Shown in pieces: positions 56,417 through 64,000 of a DNA stretch of 64,000 nucleotides. The stretch is taken from positions 124,001-188,000 of the forward strand of contig JAIWND010000027.1 in the NCBI GenBank assembly GCA_025330725.1, written 5' to 3'. The notes under the pieces were generated by a model. The model was not told where the DNA came from, made no database searches, and saw only the letters and a program-made list of their open reading frames with translations. The first letter of the stretch is position 1, and each line of letters opens with the position of its first letter. The stretch is from Chlamydoabsidia padenii (taxonomy: Eukaryota; Mucoromycota; Mucoromycetes; Mucorales; Cunninghamellaceae). Position numbers and translations under genes: made by a program.

Positions 56417-59400
56417 CTACAAGCTTGTGTCCATTTTTGAGGCCTTGTTTTGTTTTTGCTGTGCCTTCCATGCCATGATCTTTTCCTTGAGTTCCGTTAC
56501 TAAATCAATATCAATGGATTAGTGCCTTTTTTTTTTTTCCTGCTTTTATAATTCCTTGTTTCTTACCTGGTTGTACCATACTCATTTGCAAGGGAGCACG
56601 ATTAAAAGGATCCCGATTGTCACTTAAAAGATGTGCTCGAATGGTACTCCTATCCACAATGTTACCAGACGTTGGAAGCAGTACAGGATCCTCCATCAAG
56701 GAGAAGAAGATTGGATCTAAAAAATAAAAGGTTTGAGATGTTTTGTTTTCCTCCGCAGTATAACCCCACAACTTACCCAAGAATTCATCAGGAGCTTCAC
56801 CCAATTCTTCTTCTTCTTCCGCACCACTTTGTACCGCTTTTTCCACCTGAGTTACAAATTGTTCTAAAGCCGCAATATCATCCCGTGATTTGATTCGATA
56901 CTTGAGCAAGATGGATGCCGCCTTGGAGAAGTATTCTTGTCGATAAGATCGTTCATCGCGTGCCACGGCTTGGACAAAAGTTGGTGTCTTGAGGTTGAGG
57001 TAAATGTCGATGAATTCAGAGAGTAATTGACGAGGTTGAAAGTGATACTTTTGAGGATTCTTGACTTTAAGATCTGTACATTTGGGACCAACCAATTGCG
57101 AGAGATTGTAATCCAACATGGCAGCCAATCGATCGACAATTTCATTGACCATAAAGGGTTCCACTACTTCAGCCGACATGTAGCGCAGCATGTGAATCGT
57201 TTCGTTGCCTAGAGCCACATAGGATTGAGCTTGTCTTTCCAATGATCGTAGATTTCCTTCTCGTTCTTGTCGTGTTTCCTATAAAAGCAAGTCAGTATTA
57301 GCACAAAGGAGCATGCATGATTCATTCCGATAATTACTTACCGGAGCTTGGGCTTGCCACGATGATTCGTTTTCCATTTCCGATTGTGTTTGGTGAATTT
57401 CGGTCAATTTACTAAGACTTTCATCCATAAGGTAAGTGATATCACTCATCAACATGTTGATAAACCGAGTAAATAATTCTTGATCCCTATATAGACAAAG
57501 AAAGTGAGTAAAGTGGTGTGGAGGATTGAGTGACAACAATGACATACTTGCTAGCTTCCCGTAACTGTTGCCTGTGCATAGGGTGGTTCCAGATTCTTTT
57601 CATGACATGACTGATATTGTATCGAATGTTGAATTTGTCGTAGAATTGAGAGCTTGCCCCAGTTTGTTCCACGTCTGCATAAACAATTGAGTTAGGATCA
57701 AGATTCGTAATAATAGTTGTTATGCCCAACTTACCAACATAGAATGCCATCAAAGAAGGAACAAGGTGTTTCAGTGCTAGAGGGTTCGAGTTTAACATGG
57801 CCTCCAGTTCACCGGGAATGCCATTGCCTAATGGATGTGTAAAGAAGAAGAGGATCTATGTATACAAAGCGTAGGACGAGTCAATAAGTTAGTTGATGAA
57901 TAATCTTTTTTTTTTTTATTTTATTTTATGCAAACACTTACTTCCACAAACTTGGCCTTCAAATATGGGTTTTTGATGTATTTCATGTTTCGCAAGAAGG
58001 TGATGATGAAGGTGACAAGTTCTTCTTGAGGGTGTCGTTTGATTACTTGCGTTTCGTAGCCATACCTATAGAGAGTTGAGTTTCAATTACAGATTCGTCC
58101 ATTTTTTACTTACTTTCCAAGGAAGATAAAGTATTCCACAATGTCTTCAACGATCCATTCTGGTAACATGGAAAAGTTTTCAGGAATCTGCTCAGGCAGA
58201 GGTAATTGGATAGTATCCCAAGGGTGACGATGTTTCTGATCCACCATACGCACAAGCCAAGCCATTGCCAAGTTGTAAAATTGCATTATTTGACTAAGGA
58301 ATTCAGGGTCCAACAGCATTGTTTCATACGCAAGTTTTTGTTGTGTCATCTTCTCAAAGTTTTTCTATATTGATGATCAGTTAACCAAAGGGTGATGAGT
58401 GATGTCATAAATGAATACTGTATATATTACCTTGAGTTGTTTGGCCACATAATCTTGAATCATTCCTTGAGAAGTCTAATACATAAATAAAAGAGATAAG
58501 AAAACCTTGGTTTGATTGTTTACTTGTCATTACTAACATTTGCTGTTCGAGCCGCATCTTCTTGAGCCTTATCACATTGTTTTTTAAGTTCACCATATTC
58601 ACGGATAAAGTGGTTAAAGTTGACAAAAGATCGGATAGGGCCACAGTGCAGGAATGTCAATGTCAAGTAAAAGATTTCGGTGATAAAGTTGTGATCTATA
58701 TAACATAAAGTGTCAATATCAATGCATCCTTTCTTTTTTAAATACTTACTAGTGGTGATTTGTACATCATTGTAATAAGCATCTGATTGGACTTCGTCAG
58801 CATTGATTTTGGTATCCTTTTTGATATTGATCCGGCCAGAGGTACGAAAGTAAGTAGTGTCGATTTTGTCAATCTAAATCAAGATCATGTTAACACATGC
58901 CCACAGCAACTTTTTTCCTTTTATTATTTCCCAACCTACCTTGGATGCCCGAATATCCAAAAATGGTTCACAAAAGTTGAGCAGAGTAGCACAGACATTA
59001 CGCATAAATCCACCCGAGGCAACGGTGCGAGGATCGACTTGCATTTGCGCCCGCTTTTCATTCAGTTTGAGGATGTGAGCAAAGTAGGCCAATAAATGTT
59101 CCCTTGGTTCAGCACCTGATCGAATAATACTATTGCAGATAGTAAACAAGGATCGCTATTGGAAAGTTTAGAGTAATGATTAGTGTTAAGGAGGAGGAGG
59201 GGGTGGGTTATGATTCTTACCTCCAAGTTTCGAACGCTTCCACGCAGACCATTCATAGCAGAATAAAGATCGGCTTGGTTTCTATCATCAGGGTTTTGGA
59301 AGTATTTCTCCCCAACATCAGGCTATTTAAAAGGAAGAATAGAGTGAGTTCCAAGTGATGTGTCCTTGATTGTTCCTACCAGTTTTTTGAAGACTTACCG

Positions 59401-61150
59401 CGCTATCAGGATAAGCTGACAGAGAAAAGTAGGGACCAAGCAAGGAGACTTGTTCAATATTAGAAGCAATGGTATTTTGAGGATCAAAGTCTGGGAATGT
59501 CGGTAGCTAAATTTATTCACCACCAAATCCAAACATTATGTGTTAATCGATCAGGATGCAACCGTATCTTCTATATACCTACCAAAGCAGCCACATTCTT
59601 GTTTTCGCAAAGTAACAAAAGACACTATAGTATATATATTTTTATTTAAAAAAAAAAAGGATGATCAATAACCCATATTCATACTATTTCACTTCACGAT
59701 TACCTGCAAGTGTGGAGCGAATTCACCAATAATGCTGTATTGTCTAACTTGAGCAGAGATTCTTGCCAAAGCAGGACCGAGAATCTATAAAAGATGTTAA
59801 ATACAAAAATTATTCTATCTTTACTTCTTACCATATCACAGCCATCATCAGCAAACCGAGAGACCAATTCTGCAATATATCCAGTGGGCAAACCAATCGA
59901 GGAATCAGGTCCAGCCAATAATTTAGGGACAAGTTGAGCAGAGCCTAGTTCAACAGTTCTGTGTATAAAAGAAAAAAATGAGATTTCATAAAAAACATAC
60001 TTGATATTTCCATTTTACTTACGAATGAATCTGAGGAAACATGTCAGGCATTTGAATGACAAGACCAGAGTAAGAGACAAGCAAGTTCTTGACATTATCC
60101 AAAGCATGGATGCGATCATCCAAGGCAGACTTTTCCAAGTTCTAAAGAGTTCCGGTTACCAATATAAAAAGAAACATTCAATTTAATAATGGTAAAAATC
60201 ACTTGTCCCTGTTTTAATACATTACCTTGCTTCTAATCAGAGTATTGCGCTTGATTTCTTGAGCTTGTTTCCAGCAATTCAGCAAGTAATCAAAATGAAG
60301 AATATTCAATGTTGCTTTAACATCGGATGGTAGTTCATTGGGAGGATCATTTGGATCCAAGGATAAACGAGCAACTAGGATACGATCCAACAAGTTCTTG
60401 TTCAGGAAGAAGGGTTTCGTTGCTATGGTTCAATAGAAGAATAGGGTCAATATTCATATTCCGTTAAATATGGTATCCATACTTACCGTTTTCGTCTTCC
60501 AGCTCCTGAACCAAACCGTGGAGATAAACACAAACACCGCGTTTATATACAGTATTAGGCTACATAAATACACAAAAGATAAAATCCTAGTTAGTAAAAA
60601 AAAAAAAAAAAAGAGTGGGTTTCTGTATATAAAGCTCGTTCTCTTTTTTTGTTTTACTTACGTCCAGAGTGACTTGGAGAATACGTGAATAGACATCGTT
60701 TTGCCATTCTTCGAATGACTTTGCAGGTACTTGAGGAGGAGTTGGTTTGGCTGCTGGAGTTGTTGATACTGGTGAAATTGGTGAAGAGGGTTTCGTTGTA
60801 GATCTAAACTTTGGCTTCACAATAGAAGACTGTATTCATAAAGTTAAAAGCAGGGTAAAAAAAAAAAAATATAAGATAGTGGATGCTTTACCTGACTTGA
60901 ATCACCAAGGACAGGTAAAGGCTGAAGTTTCTTTGGTTGTTCGTGTTGTTCTTCCTTAAATGTTTGTTGGTCTTCTTGTTGCTTTTTCTGCTGTTGAGCT
61001 TGTTGTTCCAACTTGGCTGCGCGTTTCAAGCGAATCTAGTAGGAGCAATATAAATTAGTGTCATACGTAACGAGTATTTGGAGCTATCAGTGTAATCAAT
61101 AGTTATATATATATAACTACCTTTTCTGCTTCAGAAGGTTCACCTGACAT
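56417..61150 (-). CDS. UFD2: Ubiquitin chain elongation factor E4 (Ufd2/UBE4), U-box
   Basis: U-box ligase that extends ubiquitin chains and works with Cdc48 in proteasomal degradation. It has 1078 residues from 23 exons: 61150-61121, 61035-60892, 60829-60662, 60559-60487, 60422-60226, 60141-60023, 59958-59832, 59784-59704, 59624-59583, 59506-59399, 59322-59221, 59155-58940, 58873-58750, 58695-58538, 58475-58431, 58364-58114, 58065-57942, 57855-57735, 57674-57548, 57486-57342, 57278-56777, 56716-56567, 56499-56417; all 22 introns are GT-AG and the total is a multiple of three. The Ufd2 core shows LGPYFSLSAYPD, RTVASGGFMRNVCATLLNFC, CHKV-less FLDIRASKIDKIDTTYF and MPEWIVED-like MLPEWIVEDIVEYFIF. 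The U-box is at the end: DPIFFSLMEDPVLLPTSGNI, VDRSTIRAHLLSD, DPFNRAPLQMSMVQP. The N-terminus is Gln/Lys-rich. Confidence 0.97.
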
Positions 61151-61388
61151 TCCGATTCAGTATTATATTTCTGTAAAAAAGGACAAGGAGAGCGTAATGA
61201 TTCAAGTAGTAGTAATTTACTAATTAATCAAAAAACTAGAGGTGAAGAATGTAAAAGAAAGAAAAAGAAAAGGAGAGCCGGTCGATTGGAGAGAGCGAGA
61301 TATTTTCAAATTCCGATTAAAGCCCAAAAGCCTATCCTCCTCCAACTCTTTTTCCCTCTTTTCTTTTCTTCTTTTTACTCAACATTCT
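61151..61388. promoter_or_regulatory. 238-bp bidirectional promoter, UFD2 / CAB5
   Basis: Short shared upstream region with a CT-rich stretch leading into the kinase start. No other feature seen. Confidence 0.5.
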
Positions 61389-62217
61389 ATGAAATTGGTC
61401 GGTCTTACTGGTGGCATTGCTTCAGGCAAGTTGATAAGAATAAGATAATGCAAAGAATAAATACAATTAACGTGTATCATTATATAGGCAAATCAACTGT
61501 GTCTCGATTATTACAAGAACAGCAAATCCCTATTATTGATGCAGACAAGATAGCTCGAGACGTTGTTGAACCTGGACGACGTGCAAACAGACAAATACGT
61601 GAATACTTTGGCGATCAAGTGTTTCTATCTGATGGTCATTTGAATCGACCCAAACTAGGTGAAATCATCTTTGCAGACCCTGCCAAGCGCAAACTACTGA
61701 ATAGCTGCGTCCATCCTGCTGTACGTTTGGAAATGTTAAAACAAGTCATCTCTCATTGGATATCTGGTGCAAAGGTAATTGTCTTGGATGTGCCTTTACT
61801 CTTTGAAAGCAAACTTGATCGTTTTGTGGGAACAACAGTGGTGGTTTATTGGTAAAAAGCAAATTAAAAAGATGATAGATGCTCTTGTCTCACACTTTTT
61901 TTTTAACTCTATCTAGCTCTGAAGTACTCCAGTTACAACGATTGATGAAAAGAGATGGATTGGATGAAACGTTGGCAACCCAGCGAATGCGTGCTCAAAC
62001 GCCATTGTCAGAAAAAGTGGATCTTGCTGATATTGTTATTGATAACTCTAGTGATTTGTCCCAGCTTGCTATTCAAGTCAAAAACCTTGTCAAGAGGATA
62101 ACACCTAGTTATACTACCTGGTTAATGGAATACCTTGGTCCTCCCGTCTTGGTTGCTGCTTGTATCTTTGCTGCTCTCCGGTACTCTAGTATTAGTGGTT
62201 TTATATCAAAAACATGA
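61389..62217 (+). CDS. CAB5: Dephospho-CoA kinase
   Basis: Last step of coenzyme A synthesis: phosphorylates the ribose 3'-OH of dephospho-CoA with ATP. It has 233 residues; exons 61389-61425, 61488-61851, 61917-62217. The P-loop GLTGGIASGKSTVSRLL is split by intron 1, whose donor is GC (TCAG then GCAAGTTG at 61426); the splice is required to build GKST. Further motifs: IPIIDADKIARDVVEPG, HPAVRLEML, VLDVPLLFESKLD, QLQRLMKRDGLDETLATQRM (LID/lysine-arginine helix), and ADIVIDNSSDL. A C-terminal hydrophobic segment (LGPPVLVAACIFAALRYSS) could anchor it in the mitochondrial outer membrane or ER, as in yeast Cab5-type proteins. Confidence 0.96.
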
Positions 62218-63499
62218 TAGAATAGTATTCATTTTTTATTGCTTTAACAAATTAATTTAATAAACCTTGATATGATAAGTATGATACATTTGGTTATGAT
62301 GTGTTGTTGTTGTGGGTTTATATGTGTATAATATGATGGTAAGTTGTTGCATAGGCTGTCCATTATGAATCCTATCAAGGCTCCCTTATTTGCTCGGGCG
62401 CCACGTCCTCTTTCATCTCCATTAGGGCAACTGCTACCATGTACTATTGTCTCTCATCCCGAAGAGCATGGAGCGGACTTTTCAGATCTTCATTTTCCGA
62501 ATATGGGAACTGCACTCTGCCGTGCATGATTCCGATGTGAATTCAAGTGGGGACAATTTTTGAAAAGGATCAAAATGTATGTGTTATCATACAGTAATAT
62601 ACATAAAAGCTGCAATGGTATGTTTAAAGTTGAACAATAGATTGACTCATTGTCTCGGTGAATGTATTGTATTGTGTATAGATATATCCATGCTAATATG
62701 AACTAGGGCGTGATATCAAAAGAACATCGTCTCTCCTTTGTATGAGAATAATTGATTATGCTATAGTCCAGAAATTTACCAAAGACATCATTACAATAAT
62801 TGCATTTATATATACTGACTGTTTCAAAAGAGCGATGTTTGATCCAACTCATCTGTGGGGTTTCAATGTCCCATTTTTAAATACCGCTATGTATCCTCGA
62901 TGCATGAAATGACCTTTTTACGCGACAAAAAGTATGTATGGATATAAACTACGTTCATCCAACAGACATGGGGAAAGAGAAAAAGACAAGGAAAACAAGA
63001 ACCTTTATGAGCTTTGACATGCTGATACATAATTTACCAAATGGGTATCGTCAAGTCACCCGCCTATCCTATGAAAAGGAGACCCAGTGACATGGTTGCC
63101 TCAAACAAAGATATCATCAGTGTTCGTTAATCTATAGTATAACCCAACAATGATTGATAATCAATGACACTTGTTGAACAAAACACAAAAGGCGCAAAGA
63201 TCTGATTAAGCAAACAGGGATCATGCCTGTTTGGTTTCTTTTTTTTGTTGGGGACTGAGCATGATAAATCAGGTCCAGCCAATAAAAGATCTGGTACTTA
63301 AGTATTCAAATTCCGGTACGTTTAGGTTGGGCACCGAGTAAAGCGGTCGATGACGGGTCTCTTTTTTTTTTTTTTTTTTTTTTCTCGGGGCGTGCAAAAT
63401 AAATATAAAAAGGTTCTTTTTTTTTATTTTCCAGCTTTGCTTCTCTTTTTCTTTTTTGAATACACTTTTTATTTTATTCATTCTCATTCTACTCACATA
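62218..63499 (+). promoter_or_regulatory. Long upstream region of the GAPDH gene
   Basis: 1.28 kb with no recognised gene; a 61-codon frame at 62344-62529 has no support. Near the gene there is a T run (63361-63383), a TATA box TATAAAA at 63404-63410 about 95 bp before the ATG, and a CT-rich leader, as expected for a strongly expressed gene. Confidence 0.5.

Positions 63500-64000
<501 letters not shown>

Noticed and set aside
62344..62529. 61-codon frame in the GAPDH upstream region
   Set aside because: Low support, no introns, no family similarity that I can see.

Overview
The window is nuclear DNA from a filamentous, early-diverging fungus, most likely Mucoromycota (Mucorales-type). The evidence is an AT-rich sequence, dense short spliceosomal introns (mostly 50-100 nt), fungal families (Mss116, Stb2/Stb6-type, ANTH/AP180, Tos4-like FHA), and genes that most Dikarya lack, such as a complete FANCL and a PTTG1IP-like PSI-domain membrane protein. 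Conserved protein motifs let me splice 26 protein genes by hand (24 complete, two cut by the window edges); one further complete gene is intronless. Reading frame is continuous through each model. They hold 106 coding introns, seven of them GC-AG.

Layout. 0-8 kb: the 5' part of DNA polymerase alpha (POL1, minus, off the left edge), a Ser-rich single-pass membrane protein, a tRNA-like element, and a large low-complexity protein. 8-12.5 kb: ribosomal protein L12, then about 2.9 kb of decayed genes (a spliced relic, a frameshifted Cys-rich secretory protein, a 5'-truncated two-exon relic). 12.5-26.6 kb: long-chain alcohol oxidase, FHA protein, histidine acid phosphatase, bHLH factor, PSI-domain membrane protein, ANTH clathrin adaptor, CofD/UPF0052 protein. 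27-37.5 kb: large PPR protein, proteasome Rpn8, a Pro-rich protein, a decayed gene, a PP2C phosphatase, a small membrane protein. 38-45.2 kb: Stb2/Stb6-type protein, SLC45/SUT-type sugar transporter, methyltransferase. 46-47.6 kb: a dead LINE. 48-64 kb: mitochondrial DEAD-box helicase, arrestin-domain protein, FANCL, Myb/SANT protein, Rho GTPase, Ufd2 E4 ligase (23 exons), dephospho-CoA kinase, and the 5' end of GAPDH (off the right edge).

Most genes are housekeeping and are not arranged as a functional cluster. There are loose themes: replication/repair and G1/S (POL1, FANCL, Tos4-like FHA), ubiquitin/proteasome (Rpn8, Ufd2, FANCL) and mitochondrial RNA (Mss116, PPR). Several genes share tight divergent or convergent spacing, for example arrestin/FANCL 30 bp tail to tail, FANCL/Myb 184 bp head to head and UFD2/CAB5 238 bp head to head. 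I found no new multi-gene system. The unusual signals are the raised share of GC-AG introns with an invariant GCAAGT donor, a repeated CCCGCC-type element about 80-115 bp upstream of start codons, and microsatellites or homopolymers placed at 3' splice sites.
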